DNA from: Bacteroidota bacterium
Lineage (GTDB): Bacteria > Bacteroidota > Bacteroidia > NS11-12g > UBA955
DNA length: 5,363 bases
Assembly: GCA_947460045.1 (NCBI GenBank)
Contig: CANHGC010000134.1
Coordinates: 1-5,363 of the forward strand
Direction: 5' to 3'
Below the pieces are notes generated by a model, which was not told the origin of the DNA, did not search any database, and worked only from the letters and a program-made list of their open reading frames with translations. The position numbers and the translations under genes were made by a program. This document shows, piece after piece, positions 1 through 5,363 of this stretch. Within the stretch, counting starts at the first letter, position 1, and each line of letters opens with the position of its first letter.

Positions 1-1668
1 AACTATTCTGGTACCGCCATAGAACCCATTGTGGTCCCTGTAGTAATAGCTAGAGCGTGAATTATCCATATAAATGGTGTTTTGGTAAAAACGCAATGGG
101 TAGGATGCAGAAGGATTGTAGAAATAAATACAGTAATCGTATCCGTTCATGGCATTTTCAACCACCATGTTCGAACTCACGTCTGCCGCTACATAGTAAT
201 AGATGTACATACCATAGAATGAACTATAAGTATAACCCAATGCCTCATTTTTCCAGATCAAGTTGCGCTCAATCTTCCAGTTGGCCGTACCAGAATAGTT
301 GTACATGTCGATACCATACAAACCATAACCCGAACTGCTGTTGTTGTTTTTGTTGAAACGGATTTTGTTGTCGTTACACTCATTGGCACTACCCGAAGTG
401 TAACCAATCTCCATCCCGTATAAATAGTATCCGTCGTTGTTGTTCGTATCAATTTGGTTAGAATTCAATTTGATCAATTGATCAAAGTAAGAATAGATAC
501 CATAGAAATAGTACAAGTAATTGGAGTTGAAACGCACCTTGTTGTTAGAAACACTGTGATTATAAGAATAGTAAGAGTAGATACCATAGAAGTAGTAGTA
601 GCTCAAACACTTCTCAACGATGTTGTTGTCAACAAAAGAAGAGCGAGCAGAAGACGGACGGTTATAATAAGTATAGATACCGTATACATAATAGGCACCT
701 GCAGTACCGGTAGCACCCTTGAACGGCAAATCGTGCACATTGTTCTTTACGATTTGAACGCCATAAGAATAGTAAGAGTAAATCCCGTACAAGTACGAAT
801 AAGCATTGTTCGATGTAGCATTGGCGCGCGACAAGTCGTTGCCTTCCAAAGTTTCACCATTCACATAGTTCAAGTAAATACCGTAGTAGTAAAAGTTTTG
901 GATGGTGTTCCCTTTGAAGGTATTTCCATTCACCGTTGAACTAAAATAGCTACTAGAACCACAATCCAAGATACCATAAGTTGGACCAGGAGAATTGCTA
1001 TTGGTTGTGCGCATCAAACAATTGCTCACAACTGTATTTTGAGCCACCACATAAGAAGGATAGGTAAAAATGCTCGTGGCAGAGTTTCCATAAACCACGT
1101 AGGCACCACCCGCTGTTGAACCAGAAGCGATCGCAGAGAATTGGAATGTACAAGCATCCAAGTTGATGTAAGTACATGCGTCTGTGGTACTTGATTCGAA
1201 ACGTACAATCCTGCTGTTCACCGCAGAGTTGGTATTTTCTACCACCAAATTGGTAATGTTCACATAATCCGTACCCGTAAAGCGAATCACTTCAGAGTTG
1301 CTCGCCGATGTGGTAGTTGAACCCATGATGTAAGCCACAGAACTGCTGAACTTAAATCCTTTACCGTCGATATTCACGGTGTTGGTTGAAGATACACCCT
1401 TGATCACACCAAAAGTGATATTCTGGGTAGTGGTCTCATTGGCTTGGAATGTGGCTGTCACCTTTCCCGAAACCCCATTCGTGTTCAGTGACGTTACAAA
1501 ACTCGCAAGCGATGTAAAATTGGTAGACGATGCCGCCGCCCCCGGATTGATGGTGTAGGACCCAGACAATTGAGCTTGTAAGCCCAACCAGCTAGAACCC
1601 AAAACCAACAATGACACCAAGGATTTGAGCAAACCCGAGGCATTTGTTTTTTTGTAATTTTTTAACAT
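1..1668 (-). CDS. Secreted tyrosine-rich right-handed beta-helix repeat protein, N-terminal 556 codons (3' end outside window)
   Basis: The frame is open without a stop from the ATG at 1668 to the left edge. Residues 1-32 form a signal peptide. The mature part opens with LSGSYTIN and a segment (about 34-130) resembling the start of many exported Bacteroidota surface proteins. From about residue 137, beta-helix-like strands appear (VNITNLVVEN). Residues 228-516 contain about ten coils, each with a YGIY-like strand followed by an Asn-rich strand such as SVSNNKVRFN, the pattern of pectate-lyase-like parallel beta-helices. By hand count about 58 of residues 257-556 are Tyr (about 19%), against about 4% of residues 1-256. 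No catalytic motif is visible, so an adhesin, structural or carbohydrate-binding role is inference only. A C-terminal type IX sorting domain would be expected but lies outside the window. The start is supported by the signal peptide and the A-rich leader. Reading frame and fold class are fairly sure; function is unknown. Confidence 0.88.
   Translation of the reverse strand, partial: MLKNYKKTNASGLLKSLVSLLVLGSSWLGLQAQLSGSYTINPGAAASSTNFTSLASFVTSLNTNGVSGKVTATFQANETTTQNITFGVIKGVSSTNTVNIDGKGFKFSSSVAYIMGSTTTSASNSEVIRFTGTDYVNITNLVVENTNSAVNSRIVRFESSTTDACTYINLDACTFQFSAIASGSTAGGAYVVYGNSATSIFTYPSYVVAQNTVVSNCLMRTTNSNSPGPTYGILDCGSSSYFSSTVNGNTFKGNTIQNFYYYGIYLNYVNGETLEGNDLSRANATSNNAYSYLYGIYSYYSYGVQIVKNNVHDLPFKGATGTAGAYYVYGIYTYYNRPSSARSSFVDNNIVEKCLSYYYFYGIYSYYSYNHSVSNNKVRFNSNYLYYFYGIYSYFDQLIKLNSNQIDTNNNDGYYLYGMEIGYTSGSANECNDNKIRFNKNNNSSSGYGLYGIDMYNYSGTANWKIERNLIWKNEALGYTYSSFYGMYIYYYVAADVSSNMVVENAMNGYDYCIYFYNPSASYPLRFYQNTIYMDNSRSSYYYRDHNGFYGGTRIV
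121..900 (-). repeat. Tandem degenerate YGIY beta-helix coils (27-35 codon period)
   Basis: The glycine of the YG(I/M) motif recurs at residues 232, 263, 295, 330, 362, 390, 418, 452 and 486, with a degenerate CIY copy at 513. Steps are 27-35 residues, or 81-105 nt. Typical cores are YYYGIY, YLYGIY, YVYGIY, YFYGIY (twice), LYGM, LYGI and FYGMY, each followed by an Asn-containing strand. Short exact DNA repeats survive on the plus strand: ataagaatagtaagagta at 562-579 and 763-780, tagataccatagaa at 494-507 and 578-591, and gtacaagta at 511-519 and 787-795. The variable spacing and low DNA identity point to old coil duplications, with some codon-level similarity kept by Tyr/Gly/Ile bias. Confidence 0.8.
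1573..1668 (-). other. Signal peptide coding segment of the beta-helix protein
   Basis: The first 32 residues have a basic start (Lys3, Lys6, Lys7, Lys15), a hydrophobic core (LLKSLVSLLVLGSSWLGL) and an LQA-Q cleavage-like site at about residues 30-33. A glutamine just after the cut is common in exported Bacteroidota proteins. There is no lipobox cysteine, so this looks like a type I signal peptide (Sec export) rather than a lipoprotein signal. The exact cleavage position is inferred by eye. Confidence 0.75.
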
Positions 1669-1950
1669 GGTATTGGTATATATTTTTTAATTTTTTTTCG
1701 CTTTTGTTTCAATCATTCTACAAACAACCAAAACAGAACGCAATATCAGTATTTACAAGCGCCAAACACCCAAAATATTGAGATTTTGACACTTCAAATA
1801 CAATATAAAAAAACTATAATTTACCATAGATGCCAATAATGAAATTCAGTCAAAAAACATCATAAATGATATTTTTTAATAATTAGACTTAAATAAACTA
1901 TTAAATTGTTTAGCACCAATCAGCGAAAATATATTTTCACTTTACCCAAA
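1669..1950. other. AT-rich intergenic region without a gene
   Basis: This gap separates the stop of the oxidoreductase from the start of the beta-helix gene; both are on the minus strand. G+C is only about one base in five at 1801-1920, against roughly half in the three genes to the right. I found no convincing ORF, tRNA or structured RNA. It contains an A-rich leader just upstream of the beta-helix ATG, a possible promoter for that gene near 1771-1798, and a perfect 14-nt AT palindrome (GAAAATATATTTTC, 1925-1938) 12 nt past the oxidoreductase stop. That palindrome is too weak to call a terminator. Confidence 0.7.
1771..1798 (-). promoter_or_regulatory. Possible Bacteroidota-type promoter of the beta-helix gene
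   Basis: Reading the minus strand, TTTG (1798-1795) is followed after 17 nt by TATTTTG (1777-1771). This resembles the TTTG / TAnnTTTG promoter of Bacteroidota, but the -7 box is one base short between TA and TTTG. It would give a leader of roughly 100 nt ending in an A-rich stretch before the ATG at 1668. In such AT-rich DNA a chance match is quite possible. Confidence 0.3.
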
Positions 1951-3489
1951 TCACCCCGCAACCGCCTGAGCCACACGCATACCATCCAAAGCAGCGCTCA
2001 TGATCCCCCCAGCGTATCCCGCTCCCTCACCACAAGGATACAAATTCCTCACCCTTGTGTGTTGCAAAGTGTCTGTCAATCTCGGTATCCGCACCGGCGA
2101 ACTCGTTCGAGACTCCACACCCACCAAAATCGCATCGTTACTCCGAAAAGACCGCATCTTTTGCCCCAATACAATCAACGACTCCCGAATCCTCTGATGT
2201 ATCACGGGCGACAACACTTCATTGATATTCGTACTCACCAAACCAGGCAAATAGCTATTCTCCGGCAAATCAGCACTCACCCGCCCCTGTATAAAATCTT
2301 CCATCCGCTGCGCAGGTGCACTCAAACTCCCCGTGGCCGCAAATGCCTTCTGCTCCCAATGCTGCTGATACCTCAAAGCACGCAACTCGCCGGCCTTTCC
2401 AAAACCCTCAAAATCCCTATCGTCCACAGAGACCACAAACCCCGAATTGGCAAACTTCCCATTTCGCTTGCTCGGACTCCATCCATTCACAACCACCTCA
2501 CCGTCCGCAGTTGCCGCCGGAGCGATGATCCCTCCCGGACACATACAAAATGAAAATACGCCACGACCCTGAATTTGCTCAACCAAACTATACGATGAGG
2601 GTGGTAAATAATCGCCCCTCACATCACACTTATATTGAATCTGATCGATGATTGATTGCGGATGCTCCAAGCGAACGCCAATGGCAAAAGGTTTCGCTTC
2701 GATGTCGATGCCCGATTCCATCAACAACTCAAACACATCTCTCGCCGAATGCCCCGTTGCCAAAACAACGTGTTCTACCTTTTCGGTAACGCCGCCATTC
2801 AATTTCAAAGCCTCAATCACATCATTCGCAACAACAAACCCTTCTACTTTCGTATTAAACCTCACCTCACCCCCACATTCTTCGATGGTTTTGCGAAGTC
2901 CCTCTACCAGCTGTGGCAACTTATTTGTTCCGATGTGCGGATGTGCATCGTACAAAATGGAATCCGGCGCCCCGTGATCCACCAAGCACTTCAACACCTT
3001 CTGAACCGGCCCCCTTTTGTTGCTACGCGTGTACAATTTCCCGTCTGAATACGTGCCCGCACCACCCTCTCCGAAGCAATAATTGCTCTCAGGATTTACC
3101 TTTTTCTCACGATTCATCACCGCCAAATCCCTGCGTCTTTCCTTCACCCCTTTGCCTCGCTCCAAAACCACAGGCTTCCAACCCAACTCGATCAATTCTA
3201 AGGCACAAAACAAACCCGCCGGACCAGCACCAATGACGAAAACCTCTTTGGCGTTGGCCACATTGTTGAGCAAAAACCCGTTTTCTACAGCCACATCTTC
3301 CCCTTTTCCATATACGTCCGCCGTAATTAAAAAAAATGGCGCCCGCCCTCTCGCATCAAGGCTTTTCTTCTTCCATACCACCTGGAATGTATCTCCAGCA
3401 ATACCCGCCTCACGTGCAAATCGCGCATTCACCCATCCCTCGTCAATCACCTCTTGGGGCGAAAACTTCAATTGCAGTTGCTTTGGCAT
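1951..3489 (-). CDS. FAD-dependent oxidoreductase/dehydrogenase, COG2509-like
   Basis: The product is a complete 512-residue cytoplasmic flavoprotein. Residues 1-80 form a small N-terminal domain. The Rossmann FAD motif VIGAGPAG is at 85-92, with Glu110 at the end of the second strand for the ribose. Family-typical blocks follow: GEGGAGTYSDGKL (140-152), LATGHSARD (243-251), FCMCPGG (314-320), NGWSPSKRN (335-343), ESRTSSPVRIPR (459-470) and the C-terminal FAD-contacting GEGAGYAGG (487-495). Length and motif order match the uncharacterised COG2509 family, whose substrate is unknown to me; no specific reaction should be assigned. The ATG at 3489 is preferred over an in-frame TTG at 3516: the protein then begins MPKQLQLKF, and a very good -7 promoter box lies between the two, 4 nt before this ATG. 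It is divergent from trpS. No membrane segment or signal peptide is seen. Confidence 0.93.
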   Translation of the reverse strand: MPKQLQLKFSPQEVIDEGWVNARFAREAGIAGDTFQVVWKKKSLDARGRAPFFLITADVYGKGEDVAVENGFLLNNVANAKEVFVIGAGPAGLFCALELIELGWKPVVLERGKGVKERRRDLAVMNREKKVNPESNYCFGEGGAGTYSDGKLYTRSNKRGPVQKVLKCLVDHGAPDSILYDAHPHIGTNKLPQLVEGLRKTIEECGGEVRFNTKVEGFVVANDVIEALKLNGGVTEKVEHVVLATGHSARDVFELLMESGIDIEAKPFAIGVRLEHPQSIIDQIQYKCDVRGDYLPPSSYSLVEQIQGRGVFSFCMCPGGIIAPAATADGEVVVNGWSPSKRNGKFANSGFVVSVDDRDFEGFGKAGELRALRYQQHWEQKAFAATGSLSAPAQRMEDFIQGRVSADLPENSYLPGLVSTNINEVLSPVIHQRIRESLIVLGQKMRSFRSNDAILVGVESRTSSPVRIPRLTDTLQHTRVRNLYPCGEGAGYAGGIMSAALDGMRVAQAVAG

Positions 3490-3493
3490 CGCA

Positions 3494-3527
3494 CAAAAAT
3501 ACACCCACAACCCCAAATTCCACCAAA
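3494..3527 (-). promoter_or_regulatory. Promoter of the FAD oxidoreductase gene
   Basis: On the minus strand, TTTG (3527-3524) is followed after 22 nt by TATTTTTG (3501-3494), a full match to the Bacteroidota -7 consensus TAnnTTTG with an acceptable -33 spacing. Only four bases (TGCG) separate the box from the ATG at 3489, so transcription should begin at or within a few bases of the start codon. This predicts a leaderless or nearly leaderless mRNA and decides the start-codon choice. Confidence 0.65.
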
Positions 3528-3585
3528 CTTCTCGGTTCGATACACCCCTTCATCGGTTTTTCATCCAAATCCCCCTCGATTTTCG

Positions 3586-3593
3586 TAATTTTG
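3586..3593 (+). promoter_or_regulatory. trpS: -7 promoter box of trpS
   Basis: TAATTTTG is a full match to the Bacteroidota TAnnTTTG box and ends 5 nt before the trpS ATG. No clear TTTG or TTG -33 element is present at the usual 17-23 nt upstream (the region is tttttcatccaaatcccc). The placement implies a start of transcription at about the A of the ATG. It shares a 109-nt divergent region with the oxidoreductase promoter. Confidence 0.55.
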
Positions 3594-3598
3594 TATTT

Positions 3599-4597
3599 AT
3601 GAAAGAAGTGGTGGTGAGTGGGATTCGTCCCACCGGCAAATTGCACCTTGGCAATTACTTTGGTGCCTTTAAGAATTTCCTCAAGCTGCAAGAACAGTTC
3701 GATTCCTATTTTTTCATCGCCGATTACCACAGCCTTACCACCCACCCCACACCCGGTGATTTAAACGCCTCGGTAAAACGCGTATTGGCAGAATACATCG
3801 CCCTGGGCCTGGACCCAGAAAAATGCACCATCTATTTCCAATCCGATGTACCAGAAACCGCTGAACTTTACCTTTTCTTAAACATGAACGCCTACATGGG
3901 TGAGTTGGAAAGAGTGACATCGTTCAAAGACAAAGCCCGCACACAACCCAACAACATCAATGCAGGATTACTCACCTACCCCGTATTGATGGCGGCCGAC
4001 ATCCTGCTGCATCGCGGCGTAAAAGTCCCCGTAGGAAAAGACCAAGAGCAACACCTGGAAATGGCGCGCACCTTCGCCAATCGCTTCAATCGCCTCTATA
4101 ACAACGAATATTTCCCCGAGCCCCAAGCCTTCAGCTTTGAACAAAACTTGGTAAAAGTCCCCGGCCTCACAGGCACTGGAAAGATGAGCAAAAGCGCTGG
4201 TGAAGCCGACACCATCTACCTCGACGAAGAGGCCACGTTGCTGAATAAAAAAATCATGAAGGCTGTGAGCGATAGCGGCCCGTCAGAACCTGGCTCACCC
4301 AAATCCACCCCGGTTCAAAACTTGTTCGATTTAATGGGACTGGTTTGCGCAGCAGATACCATTCAATTTTTCGACGATAGCCACAAAGCTGGCACCATCC
4401 GATACGGCGATTTGAAAAAGCAATTGGCGGTCGACATGGAAACCTTCATCGCTCCTTTGCGCGACAAAATCCACACCACCATGGGCGATGAAAAACGCCT
4501 GATGGAAATCGCTCGGTTTGGCGCGGAAAAAGCCCGAACATCGGCCCAAAAAACCATCCGAGAAGTTCGCGAAATCATCGGTTTCGGCAATCGCTAA
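3599..4597 (+). CDS. trpS: Tryptophanyl-tRNA synthetase (TrpRS)
   Basis: This is a complete 332-residue class Ic aminoacyl-tRNA synthetase, the usual bacterial length. It activates L-tryptophan with ATP and charges tRNA-Trp in the cytoplasm. The HIGH-type signature is TGKLHLGNYFG (12-22). PVLMAADILLHRG (128-140) holds Asp134, which by its place corresponds to the aspartate that reads the indole nitrogen in studied bacterial enzymes. VGKDQEQHLEMAR (145-157) and the KMSKS loop (195-199, in GTGKMSKSAGE) are intact. The C-terminal part (about 240-332) is the helical tRNA-binding region. The frame stays open for 172 codons upstream of this ATG, but that stretch is antisense to the oxidoreductase and not TrpRS-like. 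The protein starts MKEVVVSGIRPTG as expected, and the -7 box sits 5 nt upstream. No T-box or leader attenuator fits in the short upstream space. A glycosyltransferase follows after 57 nt. Confidence 0.98.
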   Translation: MKEVVVSGIRPTGKLHLGNYFGAFKNFLKLQEQFDSYFFIADYHSLTTHPTPGDLNASVKRVLAEYIALGLDPEKCTIYFQSDVPETAELYLFLNMNAYMGELERVTSFKDKARTQPNNINAGLLTYPVLMAADILLHRGVKVPVGKDQEQHLEMARTFANRFNRLYNNEYFPEPQAFSFEQNLVKVPGLTGTGKMSKSAGEADTIYLDEEATLLNKKIMKAVSDSGPSEPGSPKSTPVQNLFDLMGLVCAADTIQFFDDSHKAGTIRYGDLKKQLAVDMETFIAPLRDKIHTTMGDEKRLMEIARFGAEKARTSAQKTIREVREIIGFGNR

Positions 4598-4642
4598 CCG
4601 CAGTTGAACCCCTCAAATACATCAATTTCCAACCCTTTATCG

Positions 4643-4649
4643 TAAATTG
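4643..4649 (+). promoter_or_regulatory. Weak -7-like box before the glycosyltransferase
   Basis: TAAATTG lies 5 nt before the ATG at 4655, the same geometry as the trpS box, and both are preceded by CG. It lacks one T of TAnnTTTG and no -33 TTG is found at proper spacing. It may be a weak internal promoter giving a leaderless transcript, with read-through from trpS as the alternative. Confidence 0.3.
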
Positions 4650-4654
4650 CACCC

Positions 4655-5363
4655 ATGCTCAACGTTTCCCTGGTTATCCCCTTGTACAACGAAGCCGAGT
4701 CCCTGCCTGAATTACACGCTTGGATTGTTCGCGTTTGTAAGCAAGAAAACTTGTCGTATGAAGTATTGCTGCTCGACGATGGCAGCACGGATGCGTCTTG
4801 GGACATCATTCAGGGATTGCGGCAGCAAGATCCCAACGTTCGAGGGTTCCGATTCCGAACGAATTATGGCAAAAGCGCGGCCTTGAATGTCGGTTTTGCA
4901 GAAGCCACAGGCGAAGTGGTTATCACCATGGATGCCGATTTGCAAGATTCGCCAGACGAAATTCCCGGTTTGCGAAATATGATCCTCGAAGAAGGCTATC
5001 ACGTGGTGAGCGGCTGGAAAAAGAAACGCTACGACCCTATCAGCAAAACCATCCCCACCAAGTTGTTCAATTGGGCTACCCGCAAAATCAGCGATTTGGA
5101 ATTGCACGATTTCAATTGCGGACTCAAAGCCTATCGCAACGAAGTGGTTAAAAACATCGAAGTGTATGGCGAAATGCATCGCTATATCCCTGTGATCGCC
5201 AAGTGGGCCGGCTTCCCAAAAATCGGGGAGAAAGTCGTGGTTCATCAGGCGAGAAAATACGGGAGTACCAAATTTGGCATGAATCGATTCGTCAACGGTT
5301 TCCTGGATCTCATGAGCCTGTTCTTCATGAGCAAATTTGGCAAGAAACCGATGCACTTCTTTG
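4655..5363 (+). CDS. Family 2 glycosyltransferase, polyprenyl-phosphate type (GtrB/ArnC/DPM1-like), N-terminal 236 residues (3' end outside window)
   Basis: The frame runs from the ATG at 4655 through the right edge without a stop. The GT-A catalytic domain opens with SLVIPLYNEAESL (5-17). DDGSTD (41-46) and DADLQD (93-98) supply the nucleotide-sugar and metal-binding aspartates. NYGKSAALNVG (70-80), DFNCGLKAY (152-160), EMHRYIP (173-179), HQARKYGSTKFG (197-208) and GFLDL (215-219) are hallmarks of enzymes that move a sugar from a nucleotide donor to undecaprenyl or dolichyl phosphate at the inner face of the membrane. The visible end, KFGKKPMHFF, is where the C-terminal membrane helices normally begin, so roughly 80 residues are probably missing. 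Sugar and final acceptor (lipid A, O-antigen or other glycan) cannot be told. It lies 57 nt after trpS on the same strand and may share its transcript. Confidence 0.93.
   Translation, partial: MLNVSLVIPLYNEAESLPELHAWIVRVCKQENLSYEVLLLDDGSTDASWDIIQGLRQQDPNVRGFRFRTNYGKSAALNVGFAEATGEVVITMDADLQDSPDEIPGLRNMILEEGYHVVSGWKKKRYDPISKTIPTKLFNWATRKISDLELHDFNCGLKAYRNEVVKNIEVYGEMHRYIPVIAKWAGFPKIGEKVVVHQARKYGSTKFGMNRFVNGFLDLMSLFFMSKFGKKPMHFF

Noticed and set aside
454..939. Plus-strand ORF of 161 codons, rich in Val and Ile, opposite the beta-helix repeats
   Set aside because: It is the antisense reading of the Tyr/Gly/Ile codon-biased coils (TAC and TAT become GTA and ATA). It has no family resemblance, and the minus-strand frame is open over the whole 1-1668 with a signal peptide.
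121..978. Regularly spaced repeats suggesting a CRISPR array
   Set aside because: The repeats are degenerate, their step varies from 81 to 105 nt in multiples of three, and they encode a continuous open beta-helix frame.
1894..1912. TAAAC ... GTTTA inverted repeat
   Set aside because: It has a five-base AT-rich stem with a nine-base loop and no following T-tract of note, too weak to call a terminator.
1925..1938. AT palindrome GAAAATATATTTTC just past the oxidoreductase stop as a terminator or operator
   Set aside because: It has no G/C-rich stem and would form only about 5 weak base pairs. Such palindromes are expected by chance in DNA this AT-rich.
1906..2553. Plus-strand ORF of 215 codons, rich in His, Pro and Arg
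   Set aside because: It is antisense to the well-supported FAD oxidoreductase, and its composition is typical of a shadow frame.
3083..3598. 172-codon N-terminal extension of trpS in the same frame
   Set aside because: It overlaps the oxidoreductase gene on the other strand and has no TrpRS-like sequence. The HIGH motif region begins right after the ATG at 3599, as in normal TrpRS, and a promoter box lies immediately upstream.
4712..5356. Minus-strand ORF of 214 codons
   Set aside because: It is a shadow of the glycosyltransferase, whose plus-strand frame shows all expected GT2 motifs.

Overview
The window looks like chromosomal DNA of a member of the Bacteroidota, probably a flavobacterium- or cryomorph-like environmental lineage. 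Three things suggest this. The start codons have no Shine-Dalgarno sequence upstream, but have TAnnTTTG-type -7 boxes, the promoter signature of this phylum. The intergenic DNA is very AT-rich while the genes are of moderate GC. The first gene encodes an exported, repetitive beta-helix protein of a kind common in these bacteria. The genus cannot be named from this sequence.

Layout. (1) Positions 1-1668, minus strand: the N-terminal 556 codons of a large secreted protein. It has a signal peptide, then a domain beginning LSGSYTIN, then about ten tyrosine-loaded beta-helix coils centred on YGIY. The reading frame runs off the left edge, so the C-terminus (where a type IX secretion sorting domain would sit) is not visible. 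(2) Positions 1669-1950: an AT-rich gap with no gene. (3) Positions 1951-3489, minus strand: a complete FAD-dependent oxidoreductase of the uncharacterised COG2509 type. (4) Positions 3490-3598: a divergent promoter region. (5) Positions 3599-4597, plus strand: complete trpS, tryptophanyl-tRNA synthetase. (6) From 4655 to the right edge, plus strand: the first 236 residues of a polyprenyl-phosphate-type family 2 glycosyltransferase, cut by the window end.

The genes do not form an obvious single pathway. trpS and the glycosyltransferase are co-oriented 57 nt apart and may be co-transcribed, though the glycosyltransferase also has its own weak -7-like box. The oxidoreductase is transcribed divergently from trpS. 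The exported beta-helix gene lies downstream of the oxidoreductase in the same direction, but across a 282-nt gap and probably with its own promoter.

No defence system, mobile element, RNA gene or CRISPR array is visible. The two points most worth a second look are the extreme tyrosine enrichment of the beta-helix repeats and the repeated placement of -7 promoter boxes 4-5 nt before start codons, which predicts leaderless mRNAs.
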